Assembly (NCBI GenBank): GCA_031771865.1 | Contig: JASISA010000022.1 | Location: 992,001-1,056,000, forward strand | Direction of reading: 5' to 3' | Origin: Nothophaeocryptopus gaeumannii | Taxonomy: Eukaryota > Ascomycota > Dothideomycetes > Mycosphaerellales > Mycosphaerellaceae | DNA: 64,000 nt | Shown here: positions 1-10,304 of the stretch, in pieces | How the letters are laid out: the number at the start of each line of letters is the position of its first letter | How positions within the stretch are numbered: the stretch's first letter is position 1 | The notes under the pieces: generated by a model | Told to the model about the DNA's origin: nothing | Databases searched by the model: none | The model's input: the letters and a program-made list of their open reading frames with translations, nothing else | Translations under genes and position numbers: made by a program

Positions 1-421
1 GATTGGTCTTGTCAATCACATCTGACCGGAGCCAGCATTCGGCCTTTAAGCACTGTGCTCACACCTTTGCTGTTAGCTGCCGTTCGATTGTGCTCCCGCC
101 GACCTCGTCATTTTCTTCGGACAACACACGGCGAAGCGGTGAGTACATCCGAGGTGATCAGGAGGCCGCTTCCTTGAACCAGCTCAGTTACACGCGCTCT
201 GGTCTCCCAGCATCGCCTGTTGTCGATTCTATTCGGCAATTCCGCAGGAGTAGCATCGTGTTGCTTCGCGTGGAGCAGACACGCTGGAGTCATTTGCATG
301 CTCGCGCCTCGCGGCTCGGCAGATTAATCGCGACGGCACCTGATCCCGGAGCTCCTTCGTTGTATGTGGCAGAGGTGTATCTTGTGGAATATGAAGATGG
401 TAGAGTCCTCGCGCTTCTTAT
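1..421. other. intergenic, no gene seen
   Basis: This is the sequence downstream of the first regulator gene up to the window edge. A 159-codon open frame crosses it on the + strand, but it lacks recognisable domains, overlaps open frames on the other strand, and does not read like a protein. I see no supported gene here. Confidence 0.5.
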
Positions 422-2152
422 TCAACCACCCGATCCATATTTCGTTTGTCCCCCATGCAAACCGTGCGTAGCAGTGATCTGATTTATCTCTGGCGGCGTA
501 GAGACAGCCGCAGTATTTTGGGGGTACTGCATTGCAGAGGTAACGGCCATTTCTGGACGGCTAAAGAACGGCTGAGCACCCGCGCTCAGTGGACTACCGA
601 ATGGCGTGGAATCTCCGCTGTTGGGGCAACTGCTGTGAGAACCATCGTATTCCTCGGATCGTAGGCTCGGCGGGATTGCTGGAATAGCGTATCCGGGAGT
701 ATTCGGCATGGTGTCATTAATCTTCTGCATAAGCAGGGGAAGGTATCGCTGTTGGCCGCCTCGTAGTGTCGAGATCAGCGTCATGAGCTGGCTAAGATAA
801 TCTCGCGGTCCGAACTCGAAAGTGTACTGCTCGTGAGGAATTACGGACATCACGTCCGTCAGCGTACACGCGACGTCAAATAGCTTCTCAATGAGCCCGA
901 TCCCGTGGATTTCCATCGCCGGCTGCGAGAATTGTGAGGCCGACGTGACCAGATCCCGAGAGATCTCGATTGGGAATTTGAAGCTCATGGCGTTGTCAGA
1001 TGCGGCTGACGAGAGGAACCCGTGGCTGATGGAGAGCTGCCAGACCATTGTCCGCAGCCATTGTTGCGAGCACCGAAGATCAACGGCCTGGGTCTCTGTG
1101 CATTGCAGGTATTGCGGTAAAGCATCCGACAGTTGCTGCTGCAACCGAGCAAGCCATTCGGATGTGCAGCCGACGCGCGCCTTGTTCCAAAGGGAGACAA
1201 AGGTATCATCGAAAGGTCTGAAAAGATTGACCAAGTGGATGAAGCCATTGAGCTCAACGGTCTCCGCGGGGTCTTCGTCGAGAGTCGGCAAATTGATCGT
1301 GGCATATAGCGTAAGGGGCTTGTGCTGCTGGAGAGCGTATGCGCGCTCTGTCACAAACAACAGCCAGTAAAGACGTCGTCTCCGAGAGCTCTCAACAATA
1401 TCGTCCAGTTGATAGTTGGATTCGTCGTGCATTCCGATGATTTGGGCCAGCGTCGTTGCCTCTCGTAAGTGGAACCAGGCCGTATTATGTCGATCAAGAC
1501 AAAAGTAGCTCCCAAACAAGAAGAACGATGTGATGACCGACCATATGGATGGTTTTTCAACATAGTTGTGATCTCTTCGAATCCGCAGCACTTCCTGGAG
1601 TAAAGCGTGCCCAAGTTGGAGACTTGGCTGCGGTGGAATTTCTAGTCCATCAAATGCGTCGGGCGGGATGACCATATTTGGTTGAATCATCATGTAAGCG
1701 CATAAGGACACCGTTAGACAATAGGCCTCGATGCTGTTCTCCATCTGTCCAATCGTCTCTCCGACCTTTCGGCGGTGAAGGATAGGCTGAGTCGGGTATA
1801 GATGCGCGAAGAAGTAATCAACACAGGTCGTGATCATCTTCATCGAGAGGAGACCAGCCTTCCTGAGATATGCGGGCGAGTGAGGCGGACTGTCAAAGTC
1901 CAACCGAAGTCGTTTCGCGGCAAGCTGAGACTGTCGTTGGGTCTCCCGGAGCTCCGATATGACCTTGACTCGGCTGCCTTTGGGTCCCTTCTTCTGCGGA
2001 ATGGCGTTGTATGTACATGTCAGGCCGGCTGATGCGCAATTCTTGCATGGTCGAGTGCCGTCGCCAATGCATTTGACCTTTCGTCGATGGCAAGCGTCGC
2101 AGGCCCTCTTTGCGGTGGTGGGCGTCGAAGTCGATGAAGAAGAGTCCGCCAT
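422..2152 (-). CDS. Zn2Cys6 transcription factor, possibly sugar-responsive (MAL/AmyR-like)
   Basis: The product is a nuclear zinc-cluster transcription factor of about 576 residues in one uninterrupted exon. The N terminus has the six-cysteine binuclear cluster (C18, C21, C28, C36, C39, C46), followed by a basic linker KKGPKGSR and a fungal-specific middle homology region (about residues 95-420) containing the typical RRRLYWLLFVTERAYAL stretch. The tail is Ser/Pro-rich. I chose the ATG at 2152 because its context (AAAGATGG) is strong and it lies just before the cluster; an in-frame ATG at 2287 would add 45 residues. From memory, the CHRRKVKC cluster plus KKGPKGSR linker resembles regulators of maltose/sucrose/starch use. 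An alpha-glucoside-type permease about 6 kb away would fit that, but the regulated genes cannot be read from the sequence. Confidence 0.85.
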   Translation of the reverse strand: MADSSSSTSTPTTAKRACDACHRRKVKCIGDGTRPCKNCASAGLTCTYNAIPQKKGPKGSRVKVISELRETQRQSQLAAKRLRLDFDSPPHSPAYLRKAGLLSMKMITTCVDYFFAHLYPTQPILHRRKVGETIGQMENSIEAYCLTVSLCAYMMIQPNMVIPPDAFDGLEIPPQPSLQLGHALLQEVLRIRRDHNYVEKPSIWSVITSFFLFGSYFCLDRHNTAWFHLREATTLAQIIGMHDESNYQLDDIVESSRRRRLYWLLFVTERAYALQQHKPLTLYATINLPTLDEDPAETVELNGFIHLVNLFRPFDDTFVSLWNKARVGCTSEWLARLQQQLSDALPQYLQCTETQAVDLRCSQQWLRTMVWQLSISHGFLSSAASDNAMSFKFPIEISRDLVTSASQFSQPAMEIHGIGLIEKLFDVACTLTDVMSVIPHEQYTFEFGPRDYLSQLMTLISTLRGGQQRYLPLLMQKINDTMPNTPGYAIPAIPPSLRSEEYDGSHSSCPNSGDSTPFGSPLSAGAQPFFSRPEMAVTSAMQYPQNTAAVSTPPEINQITATHGLHGGQTKYGSGG

Positions 2153-3852
2153 CTTTCCGGGGATAGCAAGGCCACGAGCGGGCACAGAGACCTCGACGGG
2201 GCCAGTGAGGGTAGAGATCAACATCGAAGGAGGCTGGTCAGAAGGGAAGCGGCCGTGGAAGGAATAACAGGCGAGACCAATGTGCATCGGGAGATATTCT
2301 TCCCCGCGTTCACCGGGCTGGTTGCCGTGCCGTCAGAAGCCTAGACCTCGCAGGGCGATGGTATAGGGAAGTACAGGAGCAGGTGTCATTAATAATGTCG
2401 GCGGTCCGGGTCCAATGCACATTGAAGTGGTCAAAGGAACAGTAGAGCGAGAAAGATGTTGTCGAGGATGTGTAGTTAGCTGCGTCGACCGGCGCCGGAG
2501 AGGCTTCCGTGAAGCATTGCATTCCCAACGTAGGACCCCACCTGTGGTGCATGAATGGATGCATGGTCGACCACGGACTCAAGACGAGCTCTCGAGGGCT
2601 TGGTCATCAGGCACCAAGCCGCCATGACGACTTGCGATGCTGCAGCCTGTCGCTGGCCGTCGCTGTTCGCAGTTGCGTGGCCGGAGCGTGCACTGTACTG
2701 GCGTGGCGCAAGGCGGCGCGATCACTGCAAAGACTTTTTGCAATTTTGCAACGCATCGCGCAAGCAACCACGAGCCTCCGGCTTGAGCCGCCCGTCCAGC
2801 GCCAATTCCCGCGTCAGTAGCCAATCAGATCATAGCAAGATGCCCAGGATTGCGCCAACTTCAGGAAGTCCGAAGCGAACGGGAAACAAATCTCGCACCT
2901 TTCCACTTTCGACCCTGTCTCATGCCGATAGGCGAGAAAGACTACTGTAAGGCTGCAGCGATCCGGCATAAGGAGGAAGCGCCTGGTCTTTTCGGTCCGA
3001 AGTCGCATTGGCGCGAACTTCACGGCGAAATTGTCGCTATCGAGAAAGACATCATTCCTGACCTCGCACCCGACGGCTTACGGTGTACTGCACAATCAGG
3101 ACCGCCGGAAAGTGAAGGCCTCTGGTTTCCTCATCCGCTGCAGTCTGAATGCATGCAGGTTCTCGGACATGCGAAGTTTGCATGCTCCAGACTGAGGCAG
3201 GCTGAAGCAGCCATTTTTGTTGACTTCCTAGGGCTTTTGGCGCAGCTTTTGGGTGGGAAAAACAGTGGACCACGGAGCGGAAAGCCTTGCGGGCAAGCAC
3301 GGCAAGCTGTCCGAAGAGAATGCGTCTGGCGTGGGTCCGGAACGGTCGTATCGTATGTCCGTATGGAGTCTGCAGAAAGTGGTGTGGTGAGAAATGAAGG
3401 CGTTCGAGAAGAGATGATGGAGGCCGAAGCGGTTGGTATATGTATGTCTCGCCGCGAGCTACACCGAAGGCTTCGGTCCTGATGCGGCCTGTTGGCGTAG
3501 CTGCCGCATCTCCAGATCGGTCAACCAGCCGCTCGCGTACACGCTCTGCCCGGGGAGTCCGGAATGTGATGCGGCAACTTGTGCTTCATTCTGCTCGAGG
3601 TTTGGAGCACGGCACGTTGGAAAACAAGAAGTCGAGCAATCAGGATCGAAAGGGAAGAGTTTAACGGAAATGATGCTTTTATAATAAGTCAGGTTCGTGA
3701 GGGAAGAGACCGCTATGAAAAAGGCACATAGTCACCCTGTGGCCACGCCCAAGCGCCTCGCTGACCCCACCTGTTAGCAACCGATGCGCTTCGGGTATCC
3801 TGTTCGGCCGTTATGTTCTCTGTAGTACAGTCGACTGCCCATCAAATGGGCT
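2153..3852. other. intergenic and promoter region, no gene seen
   Basis: About 1.7 kb lies between the start of the regulator gene and the 3' end of the phosphatase gene. It must hold the regulator's promoter and 5' leader. Open frames on both strands (the longest near 2850-3482) have no domain-like composition and overlap each other antisense. No tRNA, repeat or transposon remnant was recognised. Confidence 0.5.
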
Positions 3853-5614
3853 TCATGAAGACGGAGCAATCACATTGCCGCCATCAACCAGCACGATCTC
3901 ATCGATTTTGTTCTTCGTGTCTTCTCCGCAGCACTCCAGGCGCTTCCACGTGGACATACGGCCGGCATTGGTATCGATTTCCCACACCCTCACTCGCCGA
4001 TGGAAGCCTCCGTAGCCGGCATAGCCTCCGAAACCCGAGCCGCCAGCATAGCACATCCACGGCCCAAGGCGATCTTTGTGGTGGTAAGCTGTATCAGCAG
4101 CTTCGTCTCGGGTTGTTTGTTTGTGTGGACGTAGAGCACAATAGTCGTTCACATGATCATGGCCGCAGCCAACAGCAACAACTCCCGCGTCTCGTAAGGC
4201 ATCATAGAAATGGCTGTTGTATCCGGGTGCGGTGACGCCTTCTTTCCAGTGGCCACCGGTAATAATGTTCCCTCGCTCACCAAATTCGGGTAGCGGTATA
4301 TGAATGAAGGCCATGTCCAAATGGATGTGGCTGTATTTGCCGTGCGCCTTCTTCAAGCTCTGATGTGTGCTCTTGAACCATTCGATCTGGCCCGGTTTCA
4401 TCCAGTCGTAGCCCTTGTAACGCTTTTCGTCTGGCGTGAGGCTGTGTGTGTCAAGCAGGTATAGCGTCAAGGCGGAATGCTGTGTGCTATGTGAGAGCAC
4501 TTCAATGTAATAATTGCCCACGCCTTCCGCTTCATCGGACCCCGGCTCGCCCAAGCTGAAAGGCAGCGTCTGCATCAATGCCATTTGCGCAATCCTGGGT
4601 AAGGACTTAGTGCCCTCATCGTCGTGGTTTCCAAAGATCGCAGCGTACGGAATCGAGCGTTCGATAAGCGGAGCAACCATCTTGAAAATGGCTGTCTGTG
4701 TGTCCGGTGCCTGCGGGCCCTCCACTTGGTCCCCAGAAAGCACTACCAGGTCGGGCTTCTCATCGTCTAACACTAGTTCTATGAACTCAAGGGTCCGCGG
4801 GTCGGCATCGCACTGCGTACTCGGTTTGTTGTTTGGTCCGATGGCATCTCTACAAGTCCCGATACCCGTTGCAAGATGGGCGTCTGACACTTGCAAGATC
4901 TTGAACTTCCCGTCCTTGCTCACGCGAGGAACTGGTTGCCTCTCGTGTTCAGCCTTTGGCCGACCGTGTCGCACGCTCAGTCTCGCAGCATGGTTCGAAT
5001 CACCTCCGTCAATTAGCAGTGGCATCTCCTGCATCACCCAGTTTGGCCTTGGGTCGACAGCATCTGAGCCGAAGAGCACATCGATCGCAGTCACAGCCTT
5101 GTCTGAGTCACTGTCGTGCCGCTTGTTGCTTCGCAAGATGTAGATGCCTCCGGCCCTACTCTCCCAATTTTCGTTGCTCTGCGTCTTGTCACCCGTGGCC
5201 GGCTCCAGCCTGCTTATCCTGAGATCCATTACGACCTTGTCTTCTGTGTTGAGCTCCTCCTCGTTTCTCCGCTGTACATGTAAATACGCGCTGCGCAGCA
5301 GACCACTCCCCAGAAGGAGATCTTTCTCCACTCTGTTCCATTGGTTTGAGTCTAGTCGACATGACGAGAATGGGTTTACTGAAGAACAAAATTGGATGGT
5401 GACATCGGTGATGACAGTCCCAGCGTGATGCGAAGGTAACGCGTGGTGTATTGATGCGGGAAGTACTCGATATCGGGAATCGGCAATGAAGACTAGTACA
5501 CAGACGAGCGTGACGAAGGCGGCAATTTGGCCCAGCGTCCGGAGCTGCACACAATAATCAGTATGGGAGATGCTGATAAGGAACCTGAACTGGTCTCACT
5601 ATGCGCCGAGTCAT
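3853..5614 (-). CDS. DCR2: DCR2-type metallophosphoesterase
   Basis: This is a calcineurin-like phosphoesterase of the yeast Dcr2/SIA1 group, which in yeast is linked to dosage-dependent cell-cycle control and unfolded-protein-response signalling. The catalytic domain (about residues 215-540) shows the ordered metal-binding motifs SDAH, SGDQ, GNHDD and GHDH. A hydrophobic segment near residues 12-25 predicts a signal anchor. Reconstructed gene model: a 15-nt first exon (5600-5614, Met-Thr-Arg-Arg-Ile), a 55-nt intron (5545-5599, GTGAGA...TACTGAT...CAG), then the main exon 3853-5544, giving about 568 residues. Without the tiny exon the long open frame has only a GTG start, and the joined N terminus (MTRRILRT) fits the family. 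The gene diverges from the TRM61-like gene across a short shared promoter. Confidence 0.9.
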
Positions 5615-5949
5615 GGTGACCAGCGGGAGTCTTCAAGCGCGTACAGCAGTAGGAGGTATTGGATGCGATGGGTGTCAGGGCGGATCGGAGACTGCACGCT
5701 CCATGGCTCGCTCAATCAATGTCGTCGCCGGCGATGCCTCCTTCAACGAAGCACCCGAAATATCAGACTGTTCGCCTTAGGAAATGGCTGGCTGGGACAG
5801 ACACATATACGATATAAGCTTCCTGCTGCACTCCTCCTCCTCTAAGCCCGCGGAGCGCCTCTGTGTGGCTGAAGCTGTTTACGCTAGCAGGGATATGATC
5901 TTCAGGGTCCGGAGGTTGTCAATCTTCACATGCCATGCATTGAACTTGC
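5615..5949. promoter_or_regulatory. shared divergent promoter region
   Basis: This spacer of about 335 bp separates the divergently transcribed phosphatase (-) and TRM61-like (+) genes, so it must carry both core promoters. A CT-rich stretch with CTCCTCCTCC lies near 5831-5845, typical of fungal leaders. No specific operator was identified. Confidence 0.5.
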
Positions 5950-7155
5950 ATGCTCCCATCGACTTCAAGCCCCCTCCTCCACCCGTCGCGACATATGCGA
6001 CTATTGGGCTCGACAGCGAGTCTCGGCCGCAACGTACCTACCCGGCGATGGATGAGCGGCGCCCGCCCCTTCGCCGTTGACGACCTCGTTCTTCTCCGCA
6101 ACAAGCGAGACCGCAGTGCGCCTCCTATTTTGTCCCGCCCTCTCAAATTCGGAAGACGCATCGAGAGCCACAAAGGCCTGATCTATCATGACGATATAAT
6201 AGGCAAGAGAGTCCGCGATGTTGTGCCTGCGAAGACCACCAGGTCAACCAGAGCTCCGACGGAATTCAGAATACACGAAGTGACACTGGAGGACTATTGC
6301 CGGTTGACTCGGCGACTCGTGACTCCAATCTATGCTCCAGACGCGAACTTGATTGTGTCGCTGCTGGATCTGCATCCACAGAGGAGCGACGAGGGAGAAT
6401 ACGATGGCCAAAAGCTCGAAATCCTAGAAGCTGGGACTGGCCACGGCGCCCTTACTCTGCATTTGAGTCGCGCCATACATGCTGCGAACCAAGGTGTTAG
6501 TGAGAATCTGAGCGAGCGCCAGGCAATCATCCACACGATTGACGTCTCGACTACTTTCTCGGAGCATGCTCGAAATATAGTTCACGGCTTTCGACACGGC
6601 ATGTACGCTCGTAATGTTGACTTCCATGTTGGAGATGTCAGCAACATGCTCGAAACGCTGCGGGCTAATCGAGAGGACAAATGCTTCCTGTCCCAGGCAT
6701 TTCTCGACTTGCCAGCTGCTGAGAAGCATGTGGCGACAGTTGCATCGGCTTTGAGAACCGACAGCACACTGATCGTCTTCAATCCTTCAATCACTCAGAT
6801 CGTCGACTGCGCTACCAAAGTCAAGGATGGAGGTCTCCTCCTCGACTTGGTCCAAGTGTTAGAGCTTGGTGTAAATGGAGCCAGTGGTGGGAGGGAGTGG
6901 GATGTACGTTTTGTCCAACCACGGGCGATGCAAAAGGCAAGGAACCAAGACGTGGAGGACATCCCTGAGAGCCAGAAAGACGGCCCGGGAAGCGAGGACG
7001 ACTCTGATCTGGACCAGCGTTTACCGAAGCCGCCGGAAGACGGAGGAGGATGGTCAATGGTCTGTCGACCAAAGGTAGGTGAGCGCATCGTTGGTGGTGG
7101 CTTCCTGGCGGTCTTCAAGAAACAGAGAGACATGCGGTCGGAAAGTCAGAGGTGA
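5950..7155 (+). CDS. TRM61-like tRNA (adenine-58-N1) methyltransferase, probably mitochondrial
   Basis: The product is an AdoMet-dependent methyltransferase of the tRNA m1A58 (TRM61/TrmI) family, about 401 residues in one exon. An N-terminal Arg/Ser-rich stretch with RRWMSG resembles a mitochondrial presequence. A small barrel region (about 40-115) with the YHDDIIGKRV motif precedes the Rossmann domain. Motif I is LEAGTGHGALTLHLSRA near residue 160, and the later LDLPAAEKHV and FNPSITQ segments correspond to the catalytic D-L-P and substrate motifs. In-frame ATGs at 5950 and 5995 are both possible; either leaves the presequence-like region. The tail before the last strands contains an acidic low-complexity insert. 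A cytosolic Trm61 would have a closer GG..Y.P signature, so the organellar assignment is inference. Confidence 0.8.
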   Translation: MLPSTSSPLLHPSRHMRLLGSTASLGRNVPTRRWMSGARPFAVDDLVLLRNKRDRSAPPILSRPLKFGRRIESHKGLIYHDDIIGKRVRDVVPAKTTRSTRAPTEFRIHEVTLEDYCRLTRRLVTPIYAPDANLIVSLLDLHPQRSDEGEYDGQKLEILEAGTGHGALTLHLSRAIHAANQGVSENLSERQAIIHTIDVSTTFSEHARNIVHGFRHGMYARNVDFHVGDVSNMLETLRANREDKCFLSQAFLDLPAAEKHVATVASALRTDSTLIVFNPSITQIVDCATKVKDGGLLLDLVQVLELGVNGASGGREWDVRFVQPRAMQKARNQDVEDIPESQKDGPGSEDDSDLDQRLPKPPEDGGGWSMVCRPKVGERIVGGGFLAVFKKQRDMRSESQR

Positions 7156-8395
7156 GCTGGGTTCCATGTCAGTCGGTAGAGTGCGTTCGGCAGGAGACAA
7201 GGCCATTGCGCGTTGCCTCTAAAAACGAGAAGGGCCTACCAGAAGTAGTTCAACAGATCCAATTGAACGCACAGTCTCCAGCCCTCGCCGGCAAAGACAA
7301 TTGCATCAGGTCTCCAAGTCCATTGTCTTATGTTGCCAGGCTCTGGCTGACTTTCAAACTGAGAAGCCAACATTGACTGTCGTCAATGGACTGCTATTGT
7401 AACATCTCGAATGCCACGGAACGCATTGCTCGGTCTTCCGTTTTCGAAGAAGATTGAAAGATCGTGTCGCCATGTGGTCCGAGGGCGGTTGAAAAGCTCA
7501 TTGCCAGTCGCTTCTCGTCAATATCAAGTTCCTTTCAATATGTCGAATGCGACCCCAAAAGCATAGACTTTTGTCCAACTTCCGGGAGATCTCTGCATTC
7601 TCGAATCCAAACAGCTATTACGCTCAGGAAGGCGAACTTACACTTTTGAAAGCGAATCGAAGCTGATGAGAAGCGGCGACGAGATCTGTCGACGTCCACC
7701 GGTCGTGAGAAGGTCCATCCCTGTTCTCACGCCGAACCCCCGTGGCTCTTGGCATCGGTCAATCGATCTTCCTGCAACCTCATCTCTTTCTTCACCATTT
7801 CTCTTCTCCTCCCACAATCGGAGGTATGTCGGCGACACGAGAAGCCACGAGAAGCCTTTCGAAGGTTGACGAAGGGTCGTCTGACCATCACGGCATCCTT
7901 GCTTGAGACAGCTCAGTCCTTAGCGGAGAACGACGGCCAGCCCTCTGGCCAATCAGTCGTAACAAGTTACTCGAGCGGGCCATGGTGTCTTGCGAATTAC
8001 ACGGCGCTACGTTCTTCCGCTTCACTGCCGAAAAGTACCCATGGAGAAGCCTGTCGCGCCTACAGCTCGCTTTGGAGAAGCGCTGTTCCTAGTTCCTGTG
8101 TTTAACCAATTGCAAGCTCTTTCTGCCTGGAGGCTTGATACATCTTTGCTCCATTGCGGACCTCACTCGGCGACTGGGTTGTCAGTGAGGATTCTGCGTG
8201 CTTCCGAACACGCGACCGGCAGTTAGTGGGCACACGCTACACACCAGTAATAAAAGATCTTCAGTAGGTTCTTCAGGTTCTTCCTGCTTCCTTCAAGGAT
8301 CTCTCATCTCTCCGCACACCTCATTTCCCCCGCACCACATACCATAGCATCCCGCCACCGCGCACAGCACGGCTGCAAAGCGTGCGTGAATAGAC
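7156..8395. other. intergenic, promoter of sugar permease
   Basis: About 1.2 kb lies between the methyltransferase stop and the permease start. The frames seen are short and overlap on both strands. The segment 8240-8300 has an AT-rich TATA-like stretch (AATAAAAG near 8249) and TTCTTCC runs about 100-150 bp upstream of the permease ATG, consistent with a core promoter. The rest shows nothing I can support. Confidence 0.5.
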
Positions 8396-10181
8396 ATGGC
8401 ACAGAATGAAGCGCACGATGTGCGCAAAGATTCTGTTGAGAAGGACGAAGGGCCGCTGCATTTCCCAGCGGCCGACGAGCTCAAGATGACAGACTCGATG
8501 AAGCAGACTGTCATTGATGCGAAAAAGGCGTCCGACAGCGAGCAAATTATGACCTTGCTCCAAGGTATCAAACTCTATCCCAAGGTACGCAAACGAAGAA
8601 TGAGATGCAAAGCCGAGGCAGAGTACTGACAAGGCGTAGGCTATCGCGTGGTCCATTCTTATCTCCACATGTATTGCCATGGAAGGATACGATGTGGCTC
8701 TCATCAACAACTTCTACGCTTTCGACACGTTCAACAGGAAGTACGGTGTGCTCACGGATGACGGCACATACCAAGTCCCAGCATCATGGCAAGCAGGCCT
8801 CAGCAATGGTGCCAACGTCGGCGAAATGATCGGTCTCCTCATCAACGGCTTCGTAAGCGAGCGCTTCGGGTACCGCAAAACAGTTATGGCCTCTCTCGTC
8901 TTAATCATCGCGTTTACCGCAATCTTCTTCACGGCTCCAAACGTGCAGACACTTCTGGCAGCAGAGATTCTGGCTGGTATTCCGTGGGGCGTCTTCCAAA
9001 CTCTCACCATCACCTACGCTTCAGAAGTCTGCCCCGTCGCTCTTCGTGGATATCTCACGACTTATGTGAACATGTGTTGGGGTCTCGGCCAACTGATCGC
9101 CATCGGTGTTATCAAATCCATGCTGCATCGTACAGACGAATGGGCCTACCGAATTCCCTACGCCCTCCAATGGATGTGGCCGGTCCCTCTCCTCATCGGC
9201 GTCGCCCTAGCTCCTGAATCGCCCTGGTGGCTCGTCCGCCGTGGCAAAGTCGAAGAAGCCAAGAAATCTCTCCTCCGCCTCACCAGCCTGAACCGCGAAA
9301 CGGACTTCAACGCGGATGAGACAATCTCCATGATGGTGCACACCACCGCCCTCGAACAGAAGATTACCAAGGGAGCTTCCTACCTCGACTGTTTCAAAGG
9401 CACCGATCTCCGTCGCACGGAGATCGTCTGTATGTGCTGGGCCATGCAAAACTTGGCTGGAAACTCCTTCAGTAACTATTCAACCTACTTCCTTGAATCA
9501 GCCGGCGTATCTCAAGACAATTCATACAGCTTCGCCATGGGCCAATACGCGATCAACATGGTCGGTGTTTTCGGAGCTTGGGGTCTCATGTCCCAGGGTA
9601 TCGGGCGAAGATCTCTCTACCTCTACGGTCTCTGCGGACTTACAGCAATGCTCCTGATCATGGGTTTCCTCGGCCTCGTTCCGGACTCGCATCGTAACCA
9701 GGCTGGTCTGGCGACGGGAAGCATCATGATTGTCTGGGCGCTTGTGTATCAGCTTACGGTTGGCACGGTCTGCTATTCTCTCGTGGCCGAGATCTCGACG
9801 CGTCGCTTACAGATCAAGACCGTTGTGTTGGGACGAAACCTGTACATTATTGTTGGCATAGTTTGCTCAGTCTTGACACCTTACATGATCAACCCTTCGG
9901 CGTGGAATTGGGGGAATTATGCTGGCTTCTTCTGGGCAGGCATTGCATTTTGCTGTGTGGTATACACATATTTCCGCGTACCTGAGCCTAGAGGCAGGAC
10001 GTTTGCGGAGCTGGATCTGTTGTTTGAAAGAGCGGTGCCTGCGAGGAAGTTTGCGAAGACTGAGGTCGATGTTTTCGACGAGACTGTGGATGACAGTGTG
10101 GTGGCGCAATACAAGGATGGCATGGCGGCTCAGCGTTCCGAGAAAGCGCAGATGGAGGGTGTCAAGGCTTTCAATTCATGA
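8396..10181 (+). CDS. MFS sugar transporter, alpha-glucoside/maltose permease type
   Basis: This plasma-membrane sugar:H+ symporter of the major facilitator superfamily is about 576 residues long with some twelve membrane segments. The gene has two exons: 8396-8584 and 8640-10181, split by a 55-nt intron (GTACGC...TACTGAC...TAG). Diagnostic features are the cytosolic N terminus, EGYDVALINNFYAF at the first helix, the R-x-G-x-R/K loop form ERFGYRK, the PESPWWLVRRGK signature near the central loop, and the PEPRGRTFAELD signature after helix 12. The N-terminal form and the NNFYAF segment match the maltose/alpha-glucoside transporter subgroup as I remember it. Substrate remains inferred. A Zn2Cys6 regulator of possible sugar type lies upstream, separated by two unrelated genes. 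Confidence 0.9.
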
Positions 10182-10304
10182 GCAGGCACTTTGGCTTGCT
10201 GTACAGAGTAAAGTCCGCCATCTCTAGCGAGATCGCATGCAGCAGTCGGACTCGCAAAGAGTGATATCTCTCGCAACCACTTCGCATCTTGCACGCGTTC
10301 TAAA

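Noticed and set aside
3..482. 159-codon + strand frame at the left edge
   Set aside because: No domain pattern; extends past the regulator's stop and overlaps chance frames.
4985..5000. tRNA-like GGTTCGAATC motif
   Set aside because: It lies inside the phosphatase coding exon and no cloverleaf partner stems were found around it.
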